Positions 51,300-60,305 of a stretch of 64,000 bases of DNA are shown here, in pieces (position 1 is the stretch's first letter; the number at the start of each line of letters is the position of its first letter). The DNA comes from JAABVY01 sp964627935 (lineage in GTDB: Bacteria; Zixibacteria; MSB-5A5; JAABVY01), in the NCBI GenBank assembly GCA_964627935.1, contig CAZVLB010000014.1:1-64000 (forward strand), in the 5' to 3' direction. The position numbers were made by a program, and so were the translations under genes. Below the pieces are notes generated by a model. That model was not told the DNA's origin, ran no database searches, and worked only from the letters and a program-made list of their open reading frames with translations.

Positions 51300-52049
51300 T
51301 TAAGCCATCTTTTTGAGGATTTCATCCAGTATATCTTCGGTGCAAGATGCGGATTTTTCGTCACCGATCTGGCGGAAGAAATTAATATCGCGGATCAGGA
51401 ATTCAAAATCCTCCGGCTGCCTCAGATCATACCATAATTCCATTTCATGCCATTTCAGGGTTCGGTTGTCTGCAATGCTTACCATCTGACTGTAAACGGG
51501 CTGACCTCCGTTCCAGTTTACTTCTTCGAAAACCTTGTCAACCATCTGATTCATTCCCACCAGGTAGTAGCTGCCCTCGAGAGTCGGTCCGAAAACAATA
51601 TCCGAATTCCTGAGTCTCTTATAAGCGTCCTGAATAGCCTTTTTGGAAAGAGTGGGTGTTACACATCCGATTAACACCACCGGACTGCAGCCATCGTCAA
51701 ATGCTTCCTTGAAAGCGTTGCGCAGACGTTCGCCGTGATTCTTGCCCCTGTTTAAGAGCACATTGACCTCATCGCTCTCCAGCGAGTGAATCTGCTTGCT
51801 GGTCAATCTTTCCTTGAGAGTATTTATCGAATGCATCACTATTTTCCTGGCGTCATCAGAGGGATAATTTATTTTCACCGATGTATTCGGAAGAGTCAGG
51901 CAGGTATAAATCGTATCACCCAGGAAAGCGGTATAGAGCCTGTTCTTTTCCTGGGTGGAGAGGTCATCAGTCAGCCTGCTGTGAATGATAGCACGGTTTG
52001 TATCCTCTAAAAAAACTATGAGTGCCGGCTTTGTTTTTTTTGCGGGCAT
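51300..52049 (-). CDS. DUF2064/TIGR04282 glycosyltransferase-like protein
   Basis: The 249-residue protein has the GT-A-like fold of the DUF2064 family (related to CofC and to sugar nucleotidyltransferases). GERLRNAFKEAFDDGCSPVVLIG occurs near 108-130, and TLSKKAIQDAYKRLRNSDIVFGPTLEGSYYLVGM near 135-168, where the DGGYYL-type motif reads EGSYYL. The usual Asp of the DSP motif at about residue 130 reads CVTP, so metal binding may be altered. The function is unknown. It is 1 nt upstream of the creatininase-like gene and likely co-translated. Confidence 0.8.
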   Translation of the reverse strand: MPAKKTKPALIVFLEDTNRAIIHSRLTDDLSTQEKNRLYTAFLGDTIYTCLTLPNTSVKINYPSDDARKIVMHSINTLKERLTSKQIHSLESDEVNVLLNRGKNHGERLRNAFKEAFDDGCSPVVLIGCVTPTLSKKAIQDAYKRLRNSDIVFGPTLEGSYYLVGMNQMVDKVFEEVNWNGGQPVYSQMVSIADNRTLKWHEMELWYDLRQPEDFEFLIRDINFFRQIGDEKSASCTEDILDEILKKMA

Positions 52050-52139
52050 AAAATCCTTCTATAAACAGTTCCTGTCGAGTTTTCTCAAATATAAAGAACG
52101 AGCAGGAAATTTCAAGAGGGAAAATCAATAAATACGGTA

Positions 52140-52928
52140 TCAGGCAACCAATGACTGCGACCATCTTTCGAGCACGCCGAAGAACATCATCACAGCCAGG
52201 GCAACCAGCAGAATTCCGCTGATAATTTCGATCACCCTGAAATGCCTCTTGATCCAGTTGAAAACACCCAGAAGAGAATTCATGGCAATCGCGGTGAGCA
52301 TAAATGGTATACCCAGCCCGAGAGAATAGGCCGAGAGCAGGAGTATCCCCTGCCCTACATTCTCACGAGTAGCGGCAATGCCCAGAATGGATGCCAGGAT
52401 CGGCCCCACGCAGGGTGTCCATCCGAAAGCGAATGCCAGCCCCACGATATAGATGCTGATCACATTCATCGGTTTTACCTGGGCATGCGCCTTCTTTTCG
52501 AAGGCCAGGAATTTAAGACGGTAGATGCCGAGGAAATGCCCGGCAAAGATAAGTATTACAACCGCGAAAATTTTCGAAATTAGATCCTGATAATCTTTCA
52601 GCAGACCGCCAATAGCCGTGGCGCTGGCGCCCAGCAGAATAAATACCGTGGAAAAACCGAGCACGAATATAAAGGCCGTGAAGATCGTTTTCTTCAGCAC
52701 CGCGGCACGGTCCTCGCCGGATTGCAGCCTGTCTATCGATACGCCCGAAATAAATGACAGATATCCCGGTATGAGTGGAAGTACGCAGGGTGAAATGAAT
52801 GAAAGAACGCCGGCCGAAAAAGCGGCCCAGACACCCGGATCGGCAACAGGTGAGATCGGCCCGATGTCAAATCCGCCACCGCTGCCGCCGAATCCTGTCA
52901 ACACTGCCAGTGAATGAATCCAATTCAT
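52140..52928 (-). CDS. ccdA: Cytochrome c biogenesis transmembrane protein CcdA
   Basis: The 262-residue protein has six membrane helices with the two redox cysteines of CcdA/DsbD-type transporters: SPCVLPLIPGYLSFISG (near residues 46-62) and AFGWTPCVGPILASILG (near 170-186). It carries electrons from cytoplasmic thioredoxin to the periplasm to keep apocytochrome cysteines reduced. A thioredoxin gene at 55487 and the ccm genes at 60306-64000 fit this role. It follows the degenerate receiver gene after 58 nt. Confidence 0.92.
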   Translation of the reverse strand: MNWIHSLAVLTGFGGSGGGFDIGPISPVADPGVWAAFSAGVLSFISPCVLPLIPGYLSFISGVSIDRLQSGEDRAAVLKKTIFTAFIFVLGFSTVFILLGASATAIGGLLKDYQDLISKIFAVVILIFAGHFLGIYRLKFLAFEKKAHAQVKPMNVISIYIVGLAFAFGWTPCVGPILASILGIAATRENVGQGILLLSAYSLGLGIPFMLTAIAMNSLLGVFNWIKRHFRVIEIISGILLVALAVMMFFGVLERWSQSLVA

Positions 52929-52986
52929 AAATGTCCTCGGTTGTCAAATGTTCAGATGGATATTGTGCAACGGAAACGGTCAGATG

Positions 52987-54114
52987 TCAATACTTTTTTA
53001 ACTCTGAAAGGATATCATCAAGAAGATGATTCAGGTTCTCGCGCGGAATCTGCTGAACAATTTTTTCCGCCAGCCTGCGAGCCAGTTCCTTGATCAAGAG
53101 CTTTTCTGCCAGCGCCAATTTGCTGTCATCAGATGGAACCTGATGATCCGGTTTGGAAGCGTCGGAATAGAGTTCCTGCGGTTCATTTTTGTCAGATTTG
53201 GAACCGTCGATTTGGACCTTGGATGTGCCGATCTCCTCCACTGTGAAATGGCCTGTGGTCTGCCCCCGGTCGGCCGGATTGGGACCGGAATCCTTTTCCT
53301 CGGTCTCCGCCCTGGCCTGCGCGGTATCTGCAGTAGCCTTCGGCTTATTCTCGATTTCGTTTTTCATTTCCCTGATGAACCAGTTGTAATCGTGCGGAGT
53401 CTCTACTTCGGGGGGTTCAAACGGTTCCTCAAGACCATATTGATCATCGGCCAGCCGGATCGGATCATCGGCTGATGAATTCTTCTTATCCTGATCGCCC
53501 ATTTGCGTGACCTCGGATTTTTTTTCTTCGCCTGTTAATTCTTCCAGATCGGAGGAACTCGAATCCTCCTCTTTAACCTCATCGGCAAGAATCTCGGTCA
53601 AATGAACATCATTCCCGTCGCTTTTTTCCTCATCCGCGAAGACCGATTCAAAATCTATTTCCTCAGCAATCTGATCCTGATCCAGATCCATTTCCGATAC
53701 CGAACTCTGCAACTGGTGATTTGCGGCGTTTTCCTCCGAAACCGGTTTCTCTCCCAGAAGTTCAGCGGCACGGTTCATAAGATCAGGAGGCGCAAACGGT
53801 TTATTCATGGTGCCGTCAGGCTGGGCGGTTATCAGTTGATGCTGATTGACTATTTCAGAATGGGACAGGAGCAGCAGAACTTTGGTCGATTTGAGACGTG
53901 AATCTTCCTTGATCATTTTCGCTATGGAATAACCATTCATGGTGGGCAGAGAGGAATTCAATATAGCCAGATCGATTTTGCCGCTTTTAATTATTTCCCA
54001 GGCTTCCGGGCCGGCAGATGCAGTCAGGACTTCATGACCCCTCTGGCGCATAATATTTACGGCCACAGAACGGATCGCATCGGATTGATCCGCAATCAAT
54101 ATCTTCTTTGCCAT
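52987..54114 (-). CDS. Degenerate receiver-domain protein with acidic linker and helical tail
   Basis: The 375-residue protein starts with a CheY-like receiver domain (KKILIADQSDAIRSVAVNIM, DLAILNSSLPTMNGYSIAKM, GTMNKPFAPPD). The phosphoacceptor Asp is Asn53 (codon AAT verified), and the second acidic residue of the metal pair is Gln10, although Lys105 is kept. Normal phosphorylation is therefore unlikely. An acidic, Ser/Asp/Glu-rich disordered region (about 125-325) leads to an amphipathic C-terminus (LAEKLLIKELARRLAEKIVQ) similar to tails of gliding-motility regulators. ATG 54114 overlaps the rhomboid stop (TGATG); a GTG one codon earlier is possible. Confidence 0.8.
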   Translation of the reverse strand: MAKKILIADQSDAIRSVAVNIMRQRGHEVLTASAGPEAWEIIKSGKIDLAILNSSLPTMNGYSIAKMIKEDSRLKSTKVLLLLSHSEIVNQHQLITAQPDGTMNKPFAPPDLMNRAAELLGEKPVSEENAANHQLQSSVSEMDLDQDQIAEEIDFESVFADEEKSDGNDVHLTEILADEVKEEDSSSSDLEELTGEEKKSEVTQMGDQDKKNSSADDPIRLADDQYGLEEPFEPPEVETPHDYNWFIREMKNEIENKPKATADTAQARAETEEKDSGPNPADRGQTTGHFTVEEIGTSKVQIDGSKSDKNEPQELYSDASKPDHQVPSDDSKLALAEKLLIKELARRLAEKIVQQIPRENLNHLLDDILSELKKY

Positions 54115-54938
54115 CACTCTTTCCTGCGCGAAAGCGCATCAGATGCGCGTTCCAGGATTTTCTTCTCTTTTTCCGACAGGTTCTCGTAACCCACCCTGGA
54201 AATCTTGTCCAGAATCTGATCGACCTCTTCCATCAGTTTCTCGGTGGTCTCTTGATTCTTTCTCTCCTTCTTGTACCTAATATCCGACTTGATATTGGTG
54301 ATCTTACGCTTGAAACGCAATAGACGCCAGTCGGATTTCATATACAAAAAGCCGATCAATGCTCCGCCCAGATGTGTGAAATGAGCCACACCGCTGCCAT
54401 GGCCACCCGACCAGGCTGCCAGAAGATCCATACCAACCAGAATCATCACCAGGTATTTGACCTTGATCGGAAACAGGAAGTACAAAAGCACAACACGATT
54501 CGGATCGATTACCGCGAAAGCGACCAGCACGCCTATTACGGCTCCGGATGCGCCCAGTACGGTTATGGTCGAACCGAATATATTGAATATAATCACCGTC
54601 AGTATGCCCGCGCCGGTGCCACACAGGAGATAAAAGCGCAGGAAACGTTTGCTTCCCAGCGAGGCCTCCACCTCGCTGCCGAACATCCACAGCACAAACA
54701 TATTGAAGAAGATATGGAAGAAACCGCCATGCAAAAATTGATAGGTAAATACCTGCCAGAAGGCGGGAATGGTCAGGACATTGCGGGTATTAAGCGCCAG
54801 CTGATTTGTGATATACCCGCTGCGGTCGATAATCTGCAGCAGAAACATCACCCCATTGGCAATCAAAAGCCATTTAATCATGGGGGGCAGCCCTCGTCCA
54901 AACCCCATTCTAACCTGTCTGTATCCGCGATTGTACAT
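54114..54938 (-). CDS. Rhomboid family intramembrane serine protease
   Basis: The 274-residue protein has six membrane helices with the rhomboid catalytic dyad: Ser in VLGASGAVIGVL (near residue 131) and His in GVAHFTHLGGALIGFLYM (near 182-186). It also has the QFLHGGFFHIFFNMFVLWMFG helix that contributes the oxyanion site. A 75-residue charged C-terminal tail (ESDWRLL to the end, with EEVDQILDKISRVGYENLSE) lies in the cytoplasm, as in DUF6576-tailed rhomboids. The substrate is unknown. It overlaps the receiver-domain gene. Confidence 0.92.
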   Translation of the reverse strand: MYNRGYRQVRMGFGRGLPPMIKWLLIANGVMFLLQIIDRSGYITNQLALNTRNVLTIPAFWQVFTYQFLHGGFFHIFFNMFVLWMFGSEVEASLGSKRFLRFYLLCGTGAGILTVIIFNIFGSTITVLGASGAVIGVLVAFAVIDPNRVVLLYFLFPIKVKYLVMILVGMDLLAAWSGGHGSGVAHFTHLGGALIGFLYMKSDWRLLRFKRKITNIKSDIRYKKERKNQETTEKLMEEVDQILDKISRVGYENLSEKEKKILERASDALSRRKE

Positions 54939-55063
54939 AATTCTATAAGTATTATCGGTAGATTTATTCCGGTATTAAACCGGTAAACCCAATTCACTCA
55001 AACGGTGTCAAAACTCCTTAAAATGCTGTAAACACCGGCAAGTAGCTGAAAAATCTACGTAAG

Positions 55064-55480
55064 TTAAAGCAGGTGTTGATGTTCCTGCTTGATGCACTTG
55101 TCCTGGATCACTATCCGGCCGGCATCGACCACCTTCTGTGCCTCTTCGTCATTCCTGATACCCAGTTGCAGCCAGACAATCGGCGCATCCGTCTCCAGAG
55201 CGTTATCAATAATCGGCCCGACCTGCTCCGGCCTGCGAAAAATGTCCACAATATCAATTTTGTCCGGGATATCATTAAGCGATGGATAGGCTTTTTCACC
55301 CAGGATCTCATCATGCCCCGGGTTAACCGGAATAATCCGGTAACCGTTTTTCTGGAGATAGCTGGCGACATCATTGGAGGCCCGGTCAGGCTTGGGCGAG
55401 AGACCTACAACAGCCACGGTTTTGGCTTCTTTTAAAATCTTCCGGATCGCATCCGATGGCGGATTTACTATTTCAGACAT
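55064..55480 (-). CDS. CoA-binding protein (YccU-like)
   Basis: The 138-residue protein is a single CoA_binding Rossmann domain: VAVVGLSPKPDRASNDVASYLQKNGYRIIPVNP, KIDIVDIFRRPEQVGPIIDNAL, and VWLQLGIRNDEEAQKVVDAG with IVIQDKCIKQEHQHL at the end. These single-domain relatives of succinyl-CoA synthetase alpha bind CoA, and their role is unclear. It starts 6 nt after the thioredoxin gene, so the two are probably co-transcribed. Confidence 0.92.
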   Translation of the reverse strand: MSEIVNPPSDAIRKILKEAKTVAVVGLSPKPDRASNDVASYLQKNGYRIIPVNPGHDEILGEKAYPSLNDIPDKIDIVDIFRRPEQVGPIIDNALETDAPIVWLQLGIRNDEEAQKVVDAGRIVIQDKCIKQEHQHLL

Positions 55481-55486
55481 TTTACC

Positions 55487-55804
55487 TCAAATGTACTTTT
55501 CAATATGTTCTTTGATCGTTTTCTTGGGCACAGCGCCCCTGATTGTATCCACAACTTTGCCACCCTTGAATATCAATAAGGAAGGAATAGACATAATCAT
55601 ATAATCTGCCGCAATTCTATTATTGGAATCAACATCAATCTTGACAACCTTTATCTTACCGGTGAATTCCTTGGAGAGTTCATCCACTATGGGGGAGATG
55701 GTTTTGCAGGGGAAACACCATTCAGCCCAAAAATCGACCATCACAGGAATGTCGGATTCTAAAACCTCAGTCTGAAAGTCTTTCTCGGTCACATGTTTCG
55801 GCAT
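55487..55804 (-). CDS. Thioredoxin with WCFPC active site
   Basis: The 105-residue protein has the full thioredoxin fold: PVMVDFWAEWCFPCKTISPI at the active site (Cys31 and Cys34), VVKIDVDSNNRIAADYMIMS with cis-Pro in SIPSLLIFKGGK, and the last helix. The CFPC dipeptide is not the usual CGPC, which is likely to alter redox potential or partner choice. GAGGAGGAAAG stands directly before ATG 55804. It lies 6 nt before the CoA-binding gene; CcdA at 52140 could take its electrons. The 270 nt upstream (55805-56074) hold no gene and no clear promoter beyond an AT-rich tract. Confidence 0.93.
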   Translation of the reverse strand: MPKHVTEKDFQTEVLESDIPVMVDFWAEWCFPCKTISPIVDELSKEFTGKIKVVKIDVDSNNRIAADYMIMSIPSLLIFKGGKVVDTIRGAVPKKTIKEHIEKYI

Positions 55805-56074
55805 CTTTCCTCCTCATTATATCAGCACCAGGCTGTTACGCCCGGATGGCGCCTTTTTACTGTTCTGTCGAATTCTATCTTATCAGTGATACTTATTTCC
55901 TGAATTAACGTTCCTCAACTAATCACCAAACATCATATCTGCGATCAAATCCTTTTCAATAAACAGCATGCGGTTAACAATTGTTCACATCAATTTCCGG
56001 CCTTGATATGGGCATAATTAACCGGCAGTTTGGAATATAGAGAAACATGCGGGCAAATCAATAAAAAAAATGAT

Positions 56075-59000
56075 TTAGTGCTCCACCATGCCGCGGAACT
56101 GACGCGCCTGATGCACGAACGCCTCCAGCTTGAGCTCATCGGATTTATCCGAAAGCCCCTCATAGGCCAGGTTGAGCCATGGCAGCCCCTCTAAATCGCA
56201 GGAAACTTTGCGTGAGATAGCCGAGACAATCGTGCCCGGCATGCACATGAACGGCAAGGTGTTAACTATCCCCCCTGCGCCGTTGTGGCAGTATTCTATG
56301 GCCTTGCCGATAGACAAAATAGCCTCGCCGGAAAGGCTCACATCGACATACGGTTTGGCCAGCCTGATTAAATCCTCAACCGGCGGATCATAGGCCGAGG
56401 GAATCTCCTGCGCAACCAGGTTCATGAGCTTTTTCTCTTCCTTATGCTGCACAAAATTGGTCAGGTTGGCAGTCAAAAATTCCCTGATATTGCGCTCCGA
56501 TTTGAGCCGTTGACGATATGTGAAATTGGTATAGAAAACCCATTCCGACATGGGCGCCAGCCAGACCTCCGCTCCCAGGTCCTCCAGATGCTGCACAAGG
56601 AAGTTGTTGGAGAAACGATTGGCCCGCAAAAATATCTCGCCCACAACACCGATAACGGGCAACTGACGGCCATCCTGCGGAGCAAAGCGTTTAAAATCCG
56701 CCAGGGCCTCGATAAAAAACTGCTGCAGGTCATTGCGATGCTCAATCGCATCATCAAGCTTGGTCAGATAACGCCTGTACAAAGCATCTATTTCCATTTT
56801 GTCGGATTGATAAGGACGATAACGATGATATATCTTGAACAGCAGATCGGCCGAAACCATGCCCCGCCAGGCCATACGCTGAAACCCCTCGGCAGACAGA
56901 ACATCGTCATCGTAGCCGGTGCGCGAATTGGGCGAGATAATCGGCACATCGCTAAAACCTAGTTCATCCAGAATCTGCCGCTGATATAGGTGATACTGCC
57001 CGAATCTGCATGGTCCCGAGGCCGATGGCATAAAGAAGGCACTGCCCTCGCGGTCAAAATCTTTTGACAGCACTTTATTGACAATATCGCCAGTGGTCAC
57101 CTGGCACGGGAAGCATTCCTTGCCGGAGGTAAATTTCTTGCCGTGTTCCAATGTTTCCGGGCTGGATTCGGGAAGCGCTTCAGAGGGTATCCCGCAGGAA
57201 CGGAGTGCGGCCGCAAATGCGCGGGCATGATCGGACATGTATGGTATATAAATTTTGCGCGGACGGCCATTGCGTGAAAAGCTCGAAAGATAAACATTTT
57301 TCTTATAGACCGTCTCGGCATCGACGCCCTCCAGGCTGTCCAGAAATGCTTCGAGACGGGTCACTATACCGGCATCTGCGGAATGTTCATCGATTTCAAT
57401 CTGCAAATATGGCTTCCCGCCCAGTCTTTCGGAGAAGAAATGGCTGATAAATGAATCGGGTCCACACCCAAAATTTGTAATATAGACCGGATACAGGTTT
57501 GGTATATCTCGGATGATCTCGGCCGCCGCCAGAATTTTCTGCCCGAAGCGCCAGTACATATTGGCATCCGAAAGCTCACCATAATACTGCGAAAGCGGCA
57601 GCGCCTCCATGGGCATAACATCAACACCCAGGCCCAGTAGCTTTTTGGGCAGCTCCAGCGACAGCTTGGCATCACAGCCATTATAGGGACGAGAGATTAT
57701 GACTATAGCCGGTTGCGAAGGATCGCGCATCTCCAGAAATTCACGCCCCTTCTCGGCCAGCTTCTGATAAAAATCCTTTTGCTTTTCTATTCCTGAATCT
57801 ATTGAATCCCTCAGCTCATCTTTTTTCCAGCCCATAGCCCTGCGTAATGCTTCAAGCTCTTTCATCAGGTCATCCCGCTCCAACCGCATGGAGAGAGGCA
57901 CATCGATTATCTCGGTCTTGCTGTTGTCCAGGTCGAAATTAGCCGAAATCGTATAAGGAATCGACTGAATATAAGGACACAGGAAGCTGTTCTCATGCGG
58001 ATCATCCCCCTCGCGCACATTGATTATCGAGGGCAGAAAGATATAATCCACTTGCTTATCCAGCAGGTCCTTGATATGTCCGGTGACAATCTTGATCGGG
58101 AAACATGTTTCGGCCGAGAAATTCTCAAGGCTGTATGACAGTGTTTTCTGATTGGTCTTATTCGACAATACAACCTTGTATCCCAGCTTGCGGAAAAATG
58201 AAGCCCAGAATGGATAGAGTTCATGGAATATCAGCACCCGCGGGAAGCCGATCGTTTTATTGCGCCGGTTTTCATCGGTTTTGAACGCCGACGAATACAA
58301 AAGCCTTTCACGGAATTTATAGAAATCGAAACGATCCTGATCGGCTTTGGTCTCAGTATCGAATTTCTCGCAGCGTGAGCCATAGTAAAGCGGCTCCTCG
58401 CCCTCGATAGTCACCTTGCGAATCTCGCACATATTGGAGCAGTCCTCGCAGGTGAAACTTTCCACCGTATACTTGCGCGAGGAGAGATCAAAACCGCGGA
58501 ATCGTGACACATGTTCGCCAGGACGTTCCATAGCGATCAATGCCGCCCCGATTGCGCCGGTAACATCATGATGCGGCGGGACTGTCACGGATTTGCCGAC
58601 AATCTGCTCGAATGCCGCCACCACGCCCTGATTCCAGGCCACTCCGCCCTGGAAAAAGATATGATCGCCGATTCTTCTTTTCTGCACAACCCGGGTGAGA
58701 TAATTGGATGCAATCGAATATGCCAGGCCGGCTACCAAATCATCTTTTTCCACACCGGCCTGCTGATATGCGGTCAGGTCGGATTCCATGAACACCGTGC
58801 AACGTTCACCGCATCCGACCGGGCAGGATGCTTGCAATGCCCGTTCGCCAAATTCCTTGTTGATCTGTATATCGAGTTTTTCCGCCTGCTCCTGTAAAAA
58901 TGATCCGGTACCTGCGGCGCAGGCTTTGTTCATTTCAAAATCGACGACAACACCATTATCAATAGAAATATATTTCGAATCCTGCCCGCCGATTTCGAAA

Positions 59001-60262
59001 ATCGTATCCACGCGCGGATCGATTTGAATCGCGGCACGGGCCTGAGCGGTAATTTCATTGCGAACAATATCCCCGCCCACGAAATCGCCGATTAAATATC
59101 TTCCCGATCCGGTTGTTCCGCATCCAAGAATTTTAAAATCATGCCCGATTTCATCGCCGATTTCCTTTAATCCCTTACGCACCGCTTCGATCGGACGACC
59201 GGCGGTCATCAGGTAGCGACGGGCCACAACATTTTTATCCCTGTCAAGAACAACCAGGTTGGTTGAGAGCGAACCGATATCGATCCCCAGATAACCTTCT
59301 GTAACCTTCTGCTCCGGCCCGCGCTTAATTGTCAAAGTTGTCGAATAATGCTTTTTATCGGGGTATTCGAATACCAGCCGTTCGCGCGTCTTGATACTGG
59401 CATCACGTTCAGCCAGGCTGTCTTTTTCGAGACCATTCAAATCGAATTGATTGCCAAATTCTTTTGCGGCGGCAGTCAATGCCGCGCCATAGGCGCAGAA
59501 TATTCTATGATCATCGGGTATGATTAATTCGCCGTTATCAAGTTCAAGGATATCCTCGAAGGCTTTGATCATGCCCAGATTCGAGGCCACGCCGCCCACA
59601 AATGCGATCGGTTTTATAATCTTCTTGCCCCTTGCAATGGCTGACTTGAAATTACGTGCCACAGCATAACACAAACCGGCCACAATATCATAATCGGGTG
59701 TGGCGATCTGTTGCAGGTGAATCATGTCCGACTTGGCAAATACTGAACATCGACCCGCTATACGGGGAGGATTTTTTGATTTCACCGCAAGTTGTCCAAA
59801 TTCATTTTCGATGGAGACATCCAGGCGATTGGCCTGCTGATCAAGAAATGAACCGGTCCCTGCCGCACAGAGAGAATTCATAGCAAAATCCGCCAGCGCC
59901 AGTTTGCCTGCTGTGCGGTTGAAACACAACAGCTTGGAATCTGCCCCGCCCATTTCGATAACCGTATTGGCCTGTGGGATCAGCTTATCGGTGGCATTGG
60001 AGAGCGCCACAATCTCGTTGATAAACTCACCGCCCAGATGATTGTGTACGATTTTTCCACCATTACCGGTGGATACCAGTGCTGCGATTGAATCGGTATC
60101 CAGGTTCTGTTTCAGGTGATCCAGCGATTCGCACAGGACATCACGGGGCTGGCCGTGAAGCCTGCGATAAAGCGAATACTTCAGCTCACCGTTTTTATTG
60201 ACAGCCGCAATCTTCAGGGCGACCGATCCGATGTCAATCCCAAGAAAATAGCTAATACTCAT
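56075..60262 (-). CDS. BadF/HgdC-type ATPase fused to HgdB-like domains (2-hydroxyacyl-CoA dehydratase activator-related)
   Basis: The 1395-residue protein has two ASKHA ATPase domains (about 5-265, starting YFLGIDIGSVALKIAAV; about 322-580, starting GYLGIDIGSLSTNLVVL). Each carries an NSLCAAGTGSFL or NKACAAGTGSFL loop and downstream Cys residues for a bridging [4Fe-4S] cluster. A CEDCSNMC stretch near 605-612 is followed by a DUF2229 region (about 660-870) and HgdB-like domains to the end. Relatives of this fusion (about 1400 residues) are widespread; their dehydratase-like role is unproven. No hgdA/hgdB pair is nearby. It starts 44 nt after ccmF. Confidence 0.9.
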   Translation of the reverse strand: MSISYFLGIDIGSVALKIAAVNKNGELKYSLYRRLHGQPRDVLCESLDHLKQNLDTDSIAALVSTGNGGKIVHNHLGGEFINEIVALSNATDKLIPQANTVIEMGGADSKLLCFNRTAGKLALADFAMNSLCAAGTGSFLDQQANRLDVSIENEFGQLAVKSKNPPRIAGRCSVFAKSDMIHLQQIATPDYDIVAGLCYAVARNFKSAIARGKKIIKPIAFVGGVASNLGMIKAFEDILELDNGELIIPDDHRIFCAYGAALTAAAKEFGNQFDLNGLEKDSLAERDASIKTRERLVFEYPDKKHYSTTLTIKRGPEQKVTEGYLGIDIGSLSTNLVVLDRDKNVVARRYLMTAGRPIEAVRKGLKEIGDEIGHDFKILGCGTTGSGRYLIGDFVGGDIVRNEITAQARAAIQIDPRVDTIFEIGGQDSKYISIDNGVVVDFEMNKACAAGTGSFLQEQAEKLDIQINKEFGERALQASCPVGCGERCTVFMESDLTAYQQAGVEKDDLVAGLAYSIASNYLTRVVQKRRIGDHIFFQGGVAWNQGVVAAFEQIVGKSVTVPPHHDVTGAIGAALIAMERPGEHVSRFRGFDLSSRKYTVESFTCEDCSNMCEIRKVTIEGEEPLYYGSRCEKFDTETKADQDRFDFYKFRERLLYSSAFKTDENRRNKTIGFPRVLIFHELYPFWASFFRKLGYKVVLSNKTNQKTLSYSLENFSAETCFPIKIVTGHIKDLLDKQVDYIFLPSIINVREGDDPHENSFLCPYIQSIPYTISANFDLDNSKTEIIDVPLSMRLERDDLMKELEALRRAMGWKKDELRDSIDSGIEKQKDFYQKLAEKGREFLEMRDPSQPAIVIISRPYNGCDAKLSLELPKKLLGLGVDVMPMEALPLSQYYGELSDANMYWRFGQKILAAAEIIRDIPNLYPVYITNFGCGPDSFISHFFSERLGGKPYLQIEIDEHSADAGIVTRLEAFLDSLEGVDAETVYKKNVYLSSFSRNGRPRKIYIPYMSDHARAFAAALRSCGIPSEALPESSPETLEHGKKFTSGKECFPCQVTTGDIVNKVLSKDFDREGSAFFMPSASGPCRFGQYHLYQRQILDELGFSDVPIISPNSRTGYDDDVLSAEGFQRMAWRGMVSADLLFKIYHRYRPYQSDKMEIDALYRRYLTKLDDAIEHRNDLQQFFIEALADFKRFAPQDGRQLPVIGVVGEIFLRANRFSNNFLVQHLEDLGAEVWLAPMSEWVFYTNFTYRQRLKSERNIREFLTANLTNFVQHKEEKKLMNLVAQEIPSAYDPPVEDLIRLAKPYVDVSLSGEAILSIGKAIEYCHNGAGGIVNTLPFMCMPGTIVSAISRKVSCDLEGLPWLNLAYEGLSDKSDELKLEAFVHQARQFRGMVEH

Positions 60263-60305
60263 TCGGGTGAATTAAGTTAAATGTTTAAATTATGCAATTA
60301 TTTTA

